64,000 nt of DNA from WLJO01 sp945889085 (GCA_945889085.1 CAMDBM010000008.1:4971-68970), one strand, 5' to 3'; shown: positions 15,691 to 25,137, counted from the stretch's first letter. Numbers and translations are program-made. Notes: generated by a model from the letters alone, not told the origin.

Positions 15691-16188
15691 ATGACTACGT
15701 ACACCGCCACGGTCGTATCGCCCGTCGGGTCGCTCACGCTCGTGGCGACGGGGGACGCGCTCTGCGAGCTGTCGTGGGCCGGGGACAAGCTCGCTACACG
15801 GGGGTCGCTCGCTGCCAACTCGGTACCGGACGCGCTGCACCCGGTCCTTGCCCGGGCGATGCGAGAGCTTGAGGAGTACTTCGCCGGCGAGCGCCGTTCA
15901 TTCGGGGTTCCCGTGATCGCAGCGGGCACCGGGTTCCAGCAGTCGGCCTGGGGGGTGCTGCGCCAGATCCCCTATGGCGAGACGATCACCTACGGCGAGC
16001 AGGCGCGCCGCGTGGGAAATCCGCGTGCGGTGCGCGCCGTGGGTGGTGCGAACGGGAGGAATCCGGTCGGGATTATCGTGCCGTGCCACCGCGTCATCGG
16101 GGCTGACGGCTCGCTGACCGGGTTTGGCGGCGGTGTGGACGTGAAAGCCTGGTTGCTCGCCCATGAGCGACAGGTCGCCGCCGGATAG
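15691..16188 (+). CDS. ogt: Methylated-DNA--protein-cysteine methyltransferase
   Basis: A 165-residue Ogt/MGMT DNA repair protein. The alkyl-acceptor motif is VPCHRVIG with Cys132. The helix-turn-helix region reads GFQQSAWGVLRQIPYGETITYGEQA, and the Asn hinge is GGANGRNPVG. It removes alkyl groups from O6 of guanine by suicide transfer to its own Cys. ATG 15691 matches the family start (MTTYTATVVSPVGSLTLVA). It is divergent from the esterase with 62 bases between starts. Confidence 0.93.
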   Translation: MTTYTATVVSPVGSLTLVATGDALCELSWAGDKLATRGSLAANSVPDALHPVLARAMRELEEYFAGERRSFGVPVIAAGTGFQQSAWGVLRQIPYGETITYGEQARRVGNPRAVRAVGGANGRNPVGIIVPCHRVIGADGSLTGFGGGVDVKAWLLAHERQVAAG

Positions 16189-16238
16189 AAATCGTCACCT
16201 GCCCGTAATGAAATCCGGGCAACCGATACGCTCACTGC

Positions 16239-18104
16239 GTGTCCAGGAGCCAGTCCTCGCTCGGTGGTGCCCGAGGTACCCAGTCCTCGGTCGTCGAGCG
16301 ACTTGCCGCGCTGTACGCGCCACCGAAGAAGTCGCGCGGCTACGGACCCATCCGCGTTCGTCATCCCCGTCGTTCACGCCGGTTCGGCGGCAATGGGTTC
16401 ATGGGCTCGGTGCGCTCCGGCGGGCCCGGACGCTGGCTGGTGGCCCTCGTCGTCCTCGTGCTCCTGCTCGTCACTGCGGTGCTCATCGTCACGCAGACAG
16501 CCTGGATCGCTGTTGCGACCAGCGGAGTCCAGGACGGGGACGTCATTCGAGGTGACCAGGCATCGCGGCTTGCGTTCCGAATCAAGTCCGCCGGCCCCGC
16601 CGCAGGCAAGGTAATGGTCATGTTCAACGGCGTGGAGGTCTCCACCGAGACCGAGACCGACGGCACTCTCGTCGCATCGCTCACGAACGCCGCCCCCGGT
16701 GACAACCGGATCAACTATCGAGTGAAGAGCAAGTACCCGTGGGCGAGGGACAAGACCGGCCAGGTGAGTTTCACCGTGCGCTTCGGCCCGACCCTGAGCC
16801 TGCCGCGCGCGGTGCCCCCGCCCACAGCGAAACGCGCCGCCCTCATCCGTGGTCTGGCGGATGACGACGTGATCGTGACGGTGAACGGCAAGCCTGCCTC
16901 ACGGGAGTCGGGCATGTTCCAGGCGTACGTACCCTTCGGGTCGCGTGACGCCACCGTGATCGCCACGGCGCCGGACGGATCGCTCACGAAGGCCGTCGTC
17001 AAATTCGATTCGACCCCGGTGGTCGCCGAGCCGATCCAGGCGTTCCACATCACCGAACCTGCCTGGCGGTACGCCAATCTCGACAAGACCCTGGTCCGTT
17101 TGGCCAGGGAGAAGAAGATCAACGCAGTCGTGCTGACCATCAAGGACGAGAACGGCATCATCGGGTACGACACCGGGGTGCCACTCGCCAAGCGCATCGG
17201 GGCGGTCGGCAAGGACTGGCGCGTGAAGGACGGCGAGCTCACCGTCGGCTTCTACGAGGCACGTCAGGCGATCGATCGCCTGCACGAACTCGGCCTCAAG
17301 GCGATTGGTCGCATTACCTGCTTCCTCGACCCGCAGCTCGCCGAGTGGGCGCTGAAGAACGGTCAGACCGACATGTTCGTGCAGGACAAGAATGGCGATG
17401 CCATTCGAACCGCATACGGCACGGCTGTGTTCACCAACTTCGCGAACGAACAAGTGCGTCAGTACAACATCCAGCTCGCCGTCGAGGCGGCCAAGCTCGG
17501 GTTCGACGACATCATGTTCGACTACGTGCGCCGTCCTGAGGGGCTCATGGAGAACCTCAACTTCCCCGGGCTCACCACCTCGCCCGCCGTCGGCATCGCC
17601 AATTTCGTTCGTGAGGCCCGCCAGGCACTTCCGCCCGGCACCACACTCGGGGTTGCCGTGTTCGGCGTGTCAGCCTCGAGGCCGTACCTCGTCGGCCAAG
17701 ACATCCGGCTCCTTGCGCCGCTCGTCGACTACATCGCCCCGATGGTGTACCCGTCACACTGGGTGGAAGGCGAGTTCAAGGTGCCGTTGCCGATCGCCCA
17801 GCCGGGCGTGATCGTGGAACGATCGGTAGCCGAATTCGTGCGCCAGGCATCCACAGGCGGCGCATACACCGTGCCGTGGCTGCAGGACTTCGGGGCCAAG
17901 AGCTACCAGTACGGCACACCCCAGGTGCTCGCACAGATCGAGGGCGGCTATCGGTCGAAGGCATCGGGCTTCTTCATGTGGAACTCGAAGGTTGAGTACC
18001 ACCTCGAGGCGTTCGAGCCGGTCGGCACCTACAACCTCGAAGACGAGGCCGGCAGCAACGTCACTGCGGTGCGGAACACCACGCCGAAGAAGTCGAAGCG
18101 CTAG
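16239..18104 (+). CDS. Membrane-anchored putative glycoside hydrolase (DUF4015)
   Basis: A 621-residue protein that starts with GTG. A basic cytosolic N-terminus (APPKKSRGYGPIRVRHPRRSRRFGG) is followed by one membrane segment at about 66-86. Then come extracellular beta-rich modules (about 95-265) and a DUF4015 TIM-barrel at about 270-600, recognisable by AVVLTIKDENGIIGYDT, GLKAIGRITCFLDP, GFDDIMFDYVRRPEG and DYIAPMVYPSHW. DUF4015 is a predicted glycosyl hydrolase family whose substrate is unknown; acidic residues in DDIMFDYVR are the likely catalytic centre. The C-terminus is basic (TTPKKSKR). Its TAG shares CTAG with the stop of the convergent SGNH gene. Confidence 0.75.
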   Translation: MSRSQSSLGGARGTQSSVVERLAALYAPPKKSRGYGPIRVRHPRRSRRFGGNGFMGSVRSGGPGRWLVALVVLVLLLVTAVLIVTQTAWIAVATSGVQDGDVIRGDQASRLAFRIKSAGPAAGKVMVMFNGVEVSTETETDGTLVASLTNAAPGDNRINYRVKSKYPWARDKTGQVSFTVRFGPTLSLPRAVPPPTAKRAALIRGLADDDVIVTVNGKPASRESGMFQAYVPFGSRDATVIATAPDGSLTKAVVKFDSTPVVAEPIQAFHITEPAWRYANLDKTLVRLAREKKINAVVLTIKDENGIIGYDTGVPLAKRIGAVGKDWRVKDGELTVGFYEARQAIDRLHELGLKAIGRITCFLDPQLAEWALKNGQTDMFVQDKNGDAIRTAYGTAVFTNFANEQVRQYNIQLAVEAAKLGFDDIMFDYVRRPEGLMENLNFPGLTTSPAVGIANFVREARQALPPGTTLGVAVFGVSASRPYLVGQDIRLLAPLVDYIAPMVYPSHWVEGEFKVPLPIAQPGVIVERSVAEFVRQASTGGAYTVPWLQDFGAKSYQYGTPQVLAQIEGGYRSKASGFFMWNSKVEYHLEAFEPVGTYNLEDEAGSNVTAVRNTTPKKSKR

Positions 18105-18859
18105 GCAGTCATGGTCGGCAACGTTGTCGTCGGCAACGTCGTGGTCGGCAACGTTGTGGTCGATGACGTTGTGGTTGTCGTGGTAACCGGCGGCTGGGAC
18201 CGGGCGATCTTCACGGTTCGTACCATGGCATGCGCGAGGTAGCGATTCCGGGCGATGGCGCCCCTCATCGTGTAGTGGACCCCACCCTCGTTGTGCCAGC
18301 GGACGTTGCGGCGGGCCACGGCTGCCCAGTCCATGATGTGGAGGTTCGGCCAACGCTTGGTCGCCTCACGCAGGGCTGCGTTGAACTTGGGTGCCGAGCT
18401 CTGGTGCACGGTGTAGAGCGTGAGGAAGCCAACCGTTCGGTCCGGGCCGATCTCGTTCATGATCGCATCGATCATCGCCGGGGCGGAGTTCTTCTTGCGC
18501 TTGACCACCCAGAGGTCATTGCTGCCGAGCGCAAGCAAGTAACACGGGGGGTCGAACCCGGCGGCCCGCGCGGTGCGAATCGCCGAGATCGCCGAGGGAA
18601 AACGCTTGGAGACGCGATTGATTGAGCGGGCCCCCTGGATGTCGCAGCGGAACGGGCCGATGTCCTTGGATCGGATTGTTCGCTGGAGCCCGTTGAGGTA
18701 TCCCCCCGACGTCGAGTCGCCGATCTGCATGACGGGGCCCCACCCGCGCACCCGGGAGTCGGCGAGGACGAACGGCCGGGCGTCGGCCGGGTTCGCGTCG
18801 ATGAGTGCGGCCGCCGGTACGGCAGCAGCAGCAAGCAGCAATTGCCGACGCGAGAGCAC
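18101..18859 (-). CDS. Exported SGNH-type hydrolase with Thr-rich tail
   Basis: A 252-residue protein from GTG 18859. The N-terminus VLSRRQLLLAAAAVPAAALIDANPADA has a twin-arginine-like SRR and signal peptide. The SGNH/GDSL hydrolase fold is shown by block I GDST (MQIGDSTSGGYL), the LALGSNDLW block (GxND) and a C-terminal WHNEGGVHYT segment with the block V His. Such proteins deacylate or acylate surface glycans. The last about 30 residues are Thr/Pro/Leu-rich (TTTLPTTTLPT), encoded by the 15-bp repeats at 18114-18173. Upstream in-frame codons to 19330 are unconserved and oppose the next gene, so I start at the signal peptide. Confidence 0.7.
   Translation of the reverse strand: MLSRRQLLLAAAAVPAAALIDANPADARPFVLADSRVRGWGPVMQIGDSTSGGYLNGLQRTIRSKDIGPFRCDIQGARSINRVSKRFPSAISAIRTARAAGFDPPCYLLALGSNDLWVVKRKKNSAPAMIDAIMNEIGPDRTVGFLTLYTVHQSSAPKFNAALREATKRWPNLHIMDWAAVARRNVRWHNEGGVHYTMRGAIARNRYLAHAMVRTVKIARSQPPVTTTTTTSSTTTLPTTTLPTTTLPTMTA
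18114..18173. repeat. Four 15-bp tandem repeats coding a TTLPT tail
   Basis: GTCGGCAACGTTGTC and three variants (18114, 18129, 18144, 18159) encode repeated Thr-Thr-Leu-Pro-Thr at the C-terminus of the minus-strand SGNH protein. The array starts 10 bases from the shared stop of the convergent genes. Copy number may vary between strains. Confidence 0.85.
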
Positions 18860-19031
18860 GGCAGAAGTATGCCGGTGCTGGTGTTCCGAGTCGACCTCGA
18901 TTCGTACCGACCGATGTGCCGACCGATGCGCCGACCCATGTGCCGGCGGTCGCGAATCGGCGCGTTCTACCGGGACTCCCTCGCGTAGTCTGGGGTCGCG
19001 AGCAAGTCGTCGGACGCGGGAATGGGTGTCG

Positions 19032-19949
19032 ATGGTCAGCAGGGGAAACGACGTGCTTGTCCATCTCATGGGCGGTCTGGGCAACCAGTTGTTCCAGTAC
19101 ACGGCAGGTCTCCAGGTGGCGAGCGAGTCCGGAGGCCGCCTGTACATCGACCCCTCGGCGCCGGAGGGGGTGTCCCTCACCGACGTGCTCGCGCCGGAAA
19201 CGATTTCCTTCGCGTCAACCCGCGTTCGCCGCTCGTTCGGGCTGTCGACCGGGTCGGATCCTGCCCCCGTGCGGGTCGCCCTCCGGCTCCAGCGTGAGTG
19301 GGCCACCCGAACCGGTCGCCTCACCATCATGCGAGAGCGAGCCGGAATGGAGTTCCATCACACCGGCCCGTCGAGCGGGAAATCTCTGCTCATCGGCTGG
19401 TTCATGCATCCCTCTTGGTACGCGAACACCATGGGCACCGTGGGTGCGCAACTGCTCGATCGCCTGCGGGAACACCCCGCCTACCTGCTTGCGTCGACCG
19501 GCAACGCAACCGTGATCTCGTTCCGCCGTGGCGACTTCGTCCGGTGGGGCATGGACCTCTCTGCGGGGTATTACGAGAATGCCCTCGACCGACTCGGCAA
19601 TACCGGCGCGCCGTGTTTCGTGGTGGGGGACGATTCGTTGTTCCTCGACTTCGCCCGTGATTGGCTCGTCGGCCGGGGCATCGCGGCGCAGCGGGTGCCG
19701 ACGTTCGAGGGTTCGCCGGGGATCACCGATCTCGCGGTGCTCGCCGGTGCAGGCTCGGTCATCATGTCGAACTCGTCGTTCTGCTGGTGGGGCGTCACGG
19801 CCGGCGACAGCGAGGCCCGACCTGACCGGACGGTGTTTGTTCCCACACCGTGGAACCGCAAGAACAAGCACAAGGGCGGTCTGACGTCTGCGCCCAAGCC
19901 CGTGGCCTGGATACCCGTACCGTCAACCTTCGGCCGCGGGCCCGAATGA
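19032..19949 (+). CDS. Alpha-1,2-fucosyltransferase-like glycosyltransferase (GT11)
   Basis: A 305-residue GT11-type enzyme. The N-terminal donor motif is HLMGGLGNQLFQYTAGL, the family motif I is VISFRRGDF near residue 160, and the C-terminal block is SNSSFCWWGV near 255. By family knowledge it adds fucose (or a related sugar) from a GDP-sugar to galactose in alpha-1,2 linkage on a surface glycan. No GDP-fucose biosynthesis gene is nearby, so the sugar could differ. ATG 19032 places the glycine-rich loop at the usual distance from the start. The tRNA-Arg gene follows on the opposite strand. Confidence 0.8.
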   Translation: MVSRGNDVLVHLMGGLGNQLFQYTAGLQVASESGGRLYIDPSAPEGVSLTDVLAPETISFASTRVRRSFGLSTGSDPAPVRVALRLQREWATRTGRLTIMRERAGMEFHHTGPSSGKSLLIGWFMHPSWYANTMGTVGAQLLDRLREHPAYLLASTGNATVISFRRGDFVRWGMDLSAGYYENALDRLGNTGAPCFVVGDDSLFLDFARDWLVGRGIAAQRVPTFEGSPGITDLAVLAGAGSVIMSNSSFCWWGVTAGDSEARPDRTVFVPTPWNRKNKHKGGLTSAPKPVAWIPVPSTFGRGPE

Positions 19950-19961
19950 CGATCGGTTCAG

Positions 19962-20034
19962 TGCCCTCGGCAGGATTCGAACCTGCGGCCTACTGCGCCG
20001 GAGGCAGTTGCTCTATCCCCTGAGCTACGAAGGC
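19962..20034 (-). tRNA. tRNA-Arg (anticodon CCG)
   Basis: A 73-base cloverleaf on the minus strand. The acceptor stem is GCCTTCG/CGAGGGC with one T-G pair, the D arm is GCTCAGGGGATAGAGC, and the anticodon stem is ACTGC/GCAGT with loop CTCCGGC, so anticodon CCG reads the Arg codon CGG. The variable loop is AGGCC and the T arm is GCAGG-TTCGAAT-CCTGC. The discriminator is A; CCA is not encoded (ACTG follows). It is the only tRNA in the window and lies 73 bases from argS, divergent from it. Confidence 0.97.
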
Positions 20035-20107
20035 GGGCGGAGCAATGATACCGCGGCCGGGGGAATGACAGCCGGGCGGAGGGGGTCTGACGGTTACCCT
20101 TTCCCCA

Positions 20108-21838
20108 ATGGCCGATCCGCTGCATACCGTTTCCGCGCTCCTCGAGCCGGTATTCCGCGCCGTGACCGGGGTCGATACCGATCCGGTGGTGCGCGCGAGC
20201 GACCGGGCTGATGCGCAGGTAAACGGTGCGCTTGCTGCGGCCAAGCAGGTTGGCCGCAACCCCCGCGAGGTGGCGGCGGAGATCGTTGCCGCGGCAGCAG
20301 ACCCGCTCCGCGGGGTGGCCACCATGGAGATCGCCGGTCCGGGCTTCATCAACCTCACCTTCTCCGATGCGTTCGTCGCTGGCGAACTTGCGAGCGCTGC
20401 ACGCGATCCCCACCTCGGTGTGCGGCCGACCCCCGTGGCGGAGCGCATCATTGTCGACTACTCGGCCCCGAATGTCGCGAAGGAGATGCACGTCGGGCAC
20501 CTGCGCACCACGATCATCGGTGACGCGCTCGTCCGCATGCTGGAGTTCGTCGGCCACGAGGTGATCCGCGAGAACCACATCGGCGACTGGGGAACCCCGT
20601 TCGGCATGCTCATTGAGCACCTACTGGACCTCGGTGAGGCCGAAGCGGCTAACGAGCTCTCCGTCGGCGACCTCGACGGCTTCTATCGCCAGGCGCGCGT
20701 CAAGTTCGACAGCGACGACGATTTCAAGCAGCGCAGCCGGCTGCGTGTCGTCGCCCTCCAGTCCGGTGACGTCGAGACCCTCCGCCTCTGGCAGGAGCTG
20801 GTGGACGCGAGCGCCGCCTACTTCAACATCGTCTACCGCAAGCTCGGTGTGCTGCTCACGAGCGCGGACCTCGCGGGCGAGTCGAGCTACCACGGCCTGC
20901 TCGACGAGGTGATCCAGCGACTCGACCGCGCCGGGTTGCTGCAGCAGTCCGACGGGGCCGACGTGGTGTTCGCGCCCGGCTTCGTCAACCGCGAGAGCGA
21001 GCCCCTGCCGCTCATTGTCCGCAAGGGCAACGGTGGGTTCAACTACGCCACGAGCGACCTTGCCTGTGTGATCGACCGCGTCGAGCGCCTCCGAGCCACG
21101 CTCATGCTCTACGTGGTCGGCGCCCCGCAGGCCCAGCACTTCGAGATGGTCTGGAAGGTGTGCGAGATGGCTGGCTGGCTCCCTCCGCCCGCCCGGTGTG
21201 TCCACGTGCAGTTCGGGTCGGTGCTCGGCTCGGATCGCAAGATGTTCAAGACCCGGGGCGGCGACACCGTCAAACTCGTCGAGTTGATCGACGAGGCGGT
21301 GGAGCGCGGGATCGCCCAGGTGCGTGAGCGCAGTCCCGAACTGTCGCCAGCGGAACAGGATTCCGTCGGCAGGATGATTGGGATCGGCGCCGTCAAGTAC
21401 GCGGACCTGTCGACCGACCGGATCAAGGACTACGTCTTCGACTGGGACCGGATGCTGTCCTTCGACGGGAACACTGCCCCGTACCTGCAGTACGCCCACG
21501 CAAGGATCCGCTCGATCTTCCGTCGCGTGGGTGTCGATGGTCAGGCGCACCTCGGGGAGGTCATCCTCGGCGATCCCAAGGAGCGCGCACTCGCGCTGCG
21601 CCTGCTCGGGTTCGACCAAGCAGTGAACGAGTCGCTGGAGCGCTTCGTCCCGCACCGCCTCTGCACGTACCTGTTCGACCTCGCACAGGACTTCACGGGC
21701 TTCTACGAGGCCTGCCCCGTGCTGCGCGCCGAGGACGAGCGTGTGCGCCAGAGCCGGCTCGCGCTCTGTGACCTCACAGCGCGGGTACTCGATCGCGGGC
21801 TCGGGCTCCTTGGTATCGACGTTCCCGACCGGATGTAG
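20108..21838 (+). CDS. argS: Arginyl-tRNA synthetase
   Basis: A 576-residue class I synthetase. It has the Add-1 N-terminal domain, the HIGH motif as HVGH at 128-131 (SAPNVAKEMHVGHLRTTIIGD), a degenerate KMSKS region (SDRKMFKTRGGDTVKL), as is usual in ArgRS, and a C-terminal anticodon-binding domain (APYLQYAHARIRSI). It charges tRNA-Arg, and a tRNA-Arg(CCG) gene stands just upstream on the other strand. It heads a plus-strand run argS-lysA-(AbiEi-like)-hom-thrC-rho, the order known from other actinobacteria. lysA follows after 6 bases. Confidence 0.97.
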   Translation: MADPLHTVSALLEPVFRAVTGVDTDPVVRASDRADAQVNGALAAAKQVGRNPREVAAEIVAAAADPLRGVATMEIAGPGFINLTFSDAFVAGELASAARDPHLGVRPTPVAERIIVDYSAPNVAKEMHVGHLRTTIIGDALVRMLEFVGHEVIRENHIGDWGTPFGMLIEHLLDLGEAEAANELSVGDLDGFYRQARVKFDSDDDFKQRSRLRVVALQSGDVETLRLWQELVDASAAYFNIVYRKLGVLLTSADLAGESSYHGLLDEVIQRLDRAGLLQQSDGADVVFAPGFVNRESEPLPLIVRKGNGGFNYATSDLACVIDRVERLRATLMLYVVGAPQAQHFEMVWKVCEMAGWLPPPARCVHVQFGSVLGSDRKMFKTRGGDTVKLVELIDEAVERGIAQVRERSPELSPAEQDSVGRMIGIGAVKYADLSTDRIKDYVFDWDRMLSFDGNTAPYLQYAHARIRSIFRRVGVDGQAHLGEVILGDPKERALALRLLGFDQAVNESLERFVPHRLCTYLFDLAQDFTGFYEACPVLRAEDERVRQSRLALCDLTARVLDRGLGLLGIDVPDRM

Positions 21839-21844
21839 GCCCCG

Positions 21845-23119
21845 ATGAGCAAGCTTCCCCCCCATCTCCTTCCCGACACCGCCACGGAACTCGCCGACGG
21901 TTCGGTCGCCATCGGAGGTGTGCCGCTGCTCGAACTCGCCTCCCGCTACGGCACCCCTGTGTTCGTGTACGACGAACAGCATCTGCGCAACCGCTGTCGC
22001 GAGGCAGTGGACTCCTTCGGCGCGAACCGCGTCGTGTACGCAACCAAGGCGTTCCTCTGCAGGGCGATGGCGCGGCTCGTGCACGAGGAGGGGCTCATGC
22101 TGGACGTCGCCACCTCGGGGGAGCTATTCGTCGCGCTGTCGGCGGGTGTGCCGGCGGACCGCTGCGTACTCCACGGGAACAACAAGTCGCTCGAGGAACT
22201 GCGCTACGCGATCACTGCGGGCGTTCACCACATCAACGTGGACAGCTTCGACGAACTCGATCGGCTCGAGGCGCTCTCCGCCGAGGGCCTCCCAACCCCG
22301 AACGTGGCGCTGCGCATCACGCCCGGTGTCGAGGCACACACGCACGAGTTCATCGCCACCGGTCAGGACGACTCCAAGTTCGGCTTCAACCTCGGCAACG
22401 GGGACGCACTCCGTGCCGTGTCCCGGGCGCAACGGTCTGCTGCCGTCGAGCTGATCGGTCTCCACTGCCACATCGGGTCGAACGTGTTCGCTGCCTCGTC
22501 GTTCGCCCGGGCGGCCGAGGTGATGGCGGGCTTTGCCGCGCCGCTCGATCTTCCCGAGCTCACACTCGGGGGTGGTCTCGGCGTGGCCTATGTCGCTGGT
22601 GAGGAGGCGCCGCCGATCGCGGAGTGGGCACGGGTGCTGCTCGATGCCTGTCGCTCGCTCGGGGTGCGCAGTGCGGTGAACGTGGAGCCTGGTCGCTCGA
22701 TCGTCGCGGGCGCGGCCGTCACGCTGTACACGGTTGGCACTGTGAAGGACATCCCAGGGGTGCGCACCTACGTGGCGGTGGACGGCGGCATGAGCGACAA
22801 CCCGAGGCCGATCCTCTACGGCAGTGGCTACGAGGCCTTCCTGCCACGGGCACTGCAGGCCGAGCGGAACCGTCGCGTGCGGCTGGTGGGCAAGCACTGC
22901 GAGAGCGGTGACATCCTCATCAACGACGCCCAGGTCCCCGAGGACCTCCATGTCGGCGATGTGCTCGCGACGCCGGTCACCGGGGCGTACGGCTACTCGA
23001 TGTCGTCGAACTACAACATGGTCACGAGGCCGCCGGTCGTCTTCGTGCGCAACGGCGAGAGCAGGCTGGTGGTCCGTCGCCAGGTGCTCGAGGACCTCGT
23101 AGCGCTCGACGTCGACTGA
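21845..23119 (+). CDS. lysA: Diaminopimelate decarboxylase
   Basis: A 424-residue PLP enzyme of the fold type III decarboxylase family. The PLP lysine is in RVVYATKAFLC near residue 63, the PLP-phosphate glycine motif is TLGGGLGVAY, and the C-terminal catalytic block is GKHCESGDIL, with YGYSMSSNYNMVTRPPVVF as the DAP decarboxylase signature. It converts meso-diaminopimelate to lysine, the last step of lysine synthesis. It is six bases after argS and co-transcribed with it, as in corynebacteria and mycobacteria. Confidence 0.96.
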   Translation: MSKLPPHLLPDTATELADGSVAIGGVPLLELASRYGTPVFVYDEQHLRNRCREAVDSFGANRVVYATKAFLCRAMARLVHEEGLMLDVATSGELFVALSAGVPADRCVLHGNNKSLEELRYAITAGVHHINVDSFDELDRLEALSAEGLPTPNVALRITPGVEAHTHEFIATGQDDSKFGFNLGNGDALRAVSRAQRSAAVELIGLHCHIGSNVFAASSFARAAEVMAGFAAPLDLPELTLGGGLGVAYVAGEEAPPIAEWARVLLDACRSLGVRSAVNVEPGRSIVAGAAVTLYTVGTVKDIPGVRTYVAVDGGMSDNPRPILYGSGYEAFLPRALQAERNRRVRLVGKHCESGDILINDAQVPEDLHVGDVLATPVTGAYGYSMSSNYNMVTRPPVVFVRNGESRLVVRRQVLEDLVALDVD

Positions 23120-23184
23120 GTCACAGGACCCAAAGAGCCGGCATTCGCTTTCCGATCCGCTTCGGTCATGCACCCAGTAGGGGC

Positions 23185-23787
23185 ATGCAGCACTCCTCAC
23201 TCACCGATCTCGCCCTCCGACACGGGTCGCTCGTCCGCGACAGCGTGGTCCCGTCCCGCATGAGCCTCGCCGCCTGGTACCGCGCGCACTCGTCGGGAAG
23301 ACTCGTGCGCCTGCACCCGGGGGTTGCGCGCCTCGCCGGCACGCAACCCACGCCGATGATGCGGGTCGAGGCTGCGATCGCCGCATCAATGCCGGGATCG
23401 ATTGCCGGTGGGCTGACGGCGGCGTGGCTGTGGGGATCGCCCTCGGCGGTCGGGCCCGTTGTCGAACTGCTCGCTCCGCCGTACCGGCATCCCGGGCGGC
23501 TCGATGGGGTGGAGTTCCACCGGCCGACGGCGGTCCCGTACCCGCGGTCCTGCACCGTCAGCGGGTTGCGCACGTGTGACCCGCTGCGCTCGGTGCTCGA
23601 CGTGGCGGCGTGGAACCCCACGCGGCTCGACGCCGTGCTGGCAGAGTTGGTGGGGGCCGGATGCTTCGGCATCGACGCCGTGCACGACATGCTCGGGAGG
23701 GAACGGCGACAGGGCCGCCCTGGGGTCACTGCTCTCGCCGGGGCACTGTCGCGGTGGTCCGGCGACCGCCTGCCCGCCCTGGTCTGA
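23185..23787 (+). CDS. AbiEi/DUF559-type protein without nuclease domain
   Basis: A 200-residue protein resembling the common actinobacterial AbiEi-like antitoxin/DUF559 family. The N-terminal winged helix covers about residues 1-50 (RLVRLHPGVARLAG). The middle domain includes EAAIAASMPGSIAGGLTAAWLWG, LAPPYRHPGRLDGVEFHRP and TCDPLRSVLDVAAW. A RRQGRPGVTALAGAL segment ends it. Family members usually continue into a VSR-like DUF559 endonuclease domain of about 100 residues, which is absent. It may be a free antitoxin or regulator. It sits between lysA and hom, a place normally held by housekeeping genes only, so it looks inserted. Confidence 0.6.
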   Translation: MQHSSLTDLALRHGSLVRDSVVPSRMSLAAWYRAHSSGRLVRLHPGVARLAGTQPTPMMRVEAAIAASMPGSIAGGLTAAWLWGSPSAVGPVVELLAPPYRHPGRLDGVEFHRPTAVPYPRSCTVSGLRTCDPLRSVLDVAAWNPTRLDAVLAELVGAGCFGIDAVHDMLGRERRQGRPGVTALAGALSRWSGDRLPALV

Positions 23788-23835
23788 CCGAAAGTCCGGT
23801 GAGGTCAAGGGGTGAGCAGTTAGCCTCCCATCACT

Positions 23836-25128
23836 GTGAGCAACGGCAAGCGCGTCCGAATCGGGGTCCTGGGGTGCGGCAACGTCGGTGCGGCATTTCT
23901 CGAACTGGTCGGCCGTCAGGCTGACACCATCGAGATGCGCACGGGCGTGCGTCTCGAGGTCACGAGGGTGGCGGTGCGGAACCTCTCGGGGGACCGCACG
24001 GTGCATCTCCCCGACGGAGTGCTCACACGGGACGCACACGCGCTCGTGGCGGACCCGAATATCGACCTTGTCGTCGAGGTCATCGGAGGCATCGAGCCGG
24101 CGCGGGAACTCATCACCACGGCGCTCGACGCAGGCAAGCCGGTGGTCACTGCGAACAAGGAACTGCTTGCGAACGTCGGAGCAGAACTGTTTGCGAAAGC
24201 GGACGCGAATGGCGTGGACCTCCTGTTCGAGGCAGCGGTTGCCGGTGGCATCCCGTTCATCCGGCCCCTGCGCGAGAGCCTGCGCGGCGAGCCGATCGTG
24301 CGGGTGCTTGGCATCGTCAACGGAACCACGAACTTCATCCTCACGAGGATGACCGAGGACGGCCAAGAGTACGGCGCCGCCCTCGCGGAGGCGCAGCGAC
24401 TCGGCTACGCAGAACGGGACCCAACGGCTGACGTAGACGGGTTCGATGCGGGAGCGAAGGCCGCCATCATCGCGAGTATCGCCTTCGGCGTGCGCGTGGT
24501 GGCCGGCGACGTGTATCACGAAGGCATCCGCAACATCTCGGCTTCCGACATCAAGATGGCGCGGCGCCTCGGGTACGTGATCAAACTACTCGCGATTGCC
24601 GAGGTCGAGCCGAGTGACGGGTCGGTTAGCGTACGGGTCCACCCGGCCATGGTGCCGGTGCACCACCCGCTTGCCAGTGTGCGGGACTCGTACAACGCAG
24701 TGTTCGTCGAGGGCGATTCGGTCGGTTCGCTGATGTTCTACGGGCGCGGTGCGGGCGGGTACCCGACCGCCAGCTCGGTGCTCGGCGACGTCATCGACGC
24801 GGCGGTCAACCTCAAGATGGGAACGCACGGAACGATCGGCACGCTCGGGAAGGCGCAGATTCGCCCGATCGACGAGACGAGCGCCGAGTACCTCGTGAGC
24901 ATGGAGGTCACCGACCGCCCGGGCGTGCTGCATGCGGTAACCGGCGTGTTCGCAAGGAACAACGTGAGCATCCGCGCCGCCGAGCAGGAGGGCATCGGCG
25001 ACGACGCCCGGCTGGTGTTCATCACCCACGTGGCAAAAGAGGCGTCGGTGCGGTCCACGCTGCGCGAACTGAAGGAACTCGATTCGGTGCGCAAGGTCGG
25101 CGGCCTGCTGCGCGTCATCGGTGCATAA
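23836..25128 (+). CDS. hom: Homoserine dehydrogenase
   Basis: A 430-residue enzyme from GTG 23836. The NAD(P)-binding loop is GVLGCGNVGAAFLELV, the substrate domain contains VTANKELLANVG, FEAAVAGGIPFIRPLRESLRG and NGTTNFILTRM, and the C-terminal ACT domain is VTDRPGVLHAVTGVFARNNVSIRAAEQEG for feedback control, probably by threonine. It reduces aspartate semialdehyde to homoserine, the branch to threonine and methionine. thrC starts 9 bases later; homoserine kinase (thrB) is not in this cluster. Confidence 0.96.
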   Translation: MSNGKRVRIGVLGCGNVGAAFLELVGRQADTIEMRTGVRLEVTRVAVRNLSGDRTVHLPDGVLTRDAHALVADPNIDLVVEVIGGIEPARELITTALDAGKPVVTANKELLANVGAELFAKADANGVDLLFEAAVAGGIPFIRPLRESLRGEPIVRVLGIVNGTTNFILTRMTEDGQEYGAALAEAQRLGYAERDPTADVDGFDAGAKAAIIASIAFGVRVVAGDVYHEGIRNISASDIKMARRLGYVIKLLAIAEVEPSDGSVSVRVHPAMVPVHHPLASVRDSYNAVFVEGDSVGSLMFYGRGAGGYPTASSVLGDVIDAAVNLKMGTHGTIGTLGKAQIRPIDETSAEYLVSMEVTDRPGVLHAVTGVFARNNVSIRAAEQEGIGDDARLVFITHVAKEASVRSTLRELKELDSVRKVGGLLRVIGA

Positions 25129-25137
25129 GGACTGTTG

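Noticed and set aside
18860..19330. Longer N-terminus of the SGNH protein up to 19330
   Set aside because: The added residues run antisense to the GT11 gene and precede a clear signal peptide that should be N-terminal.
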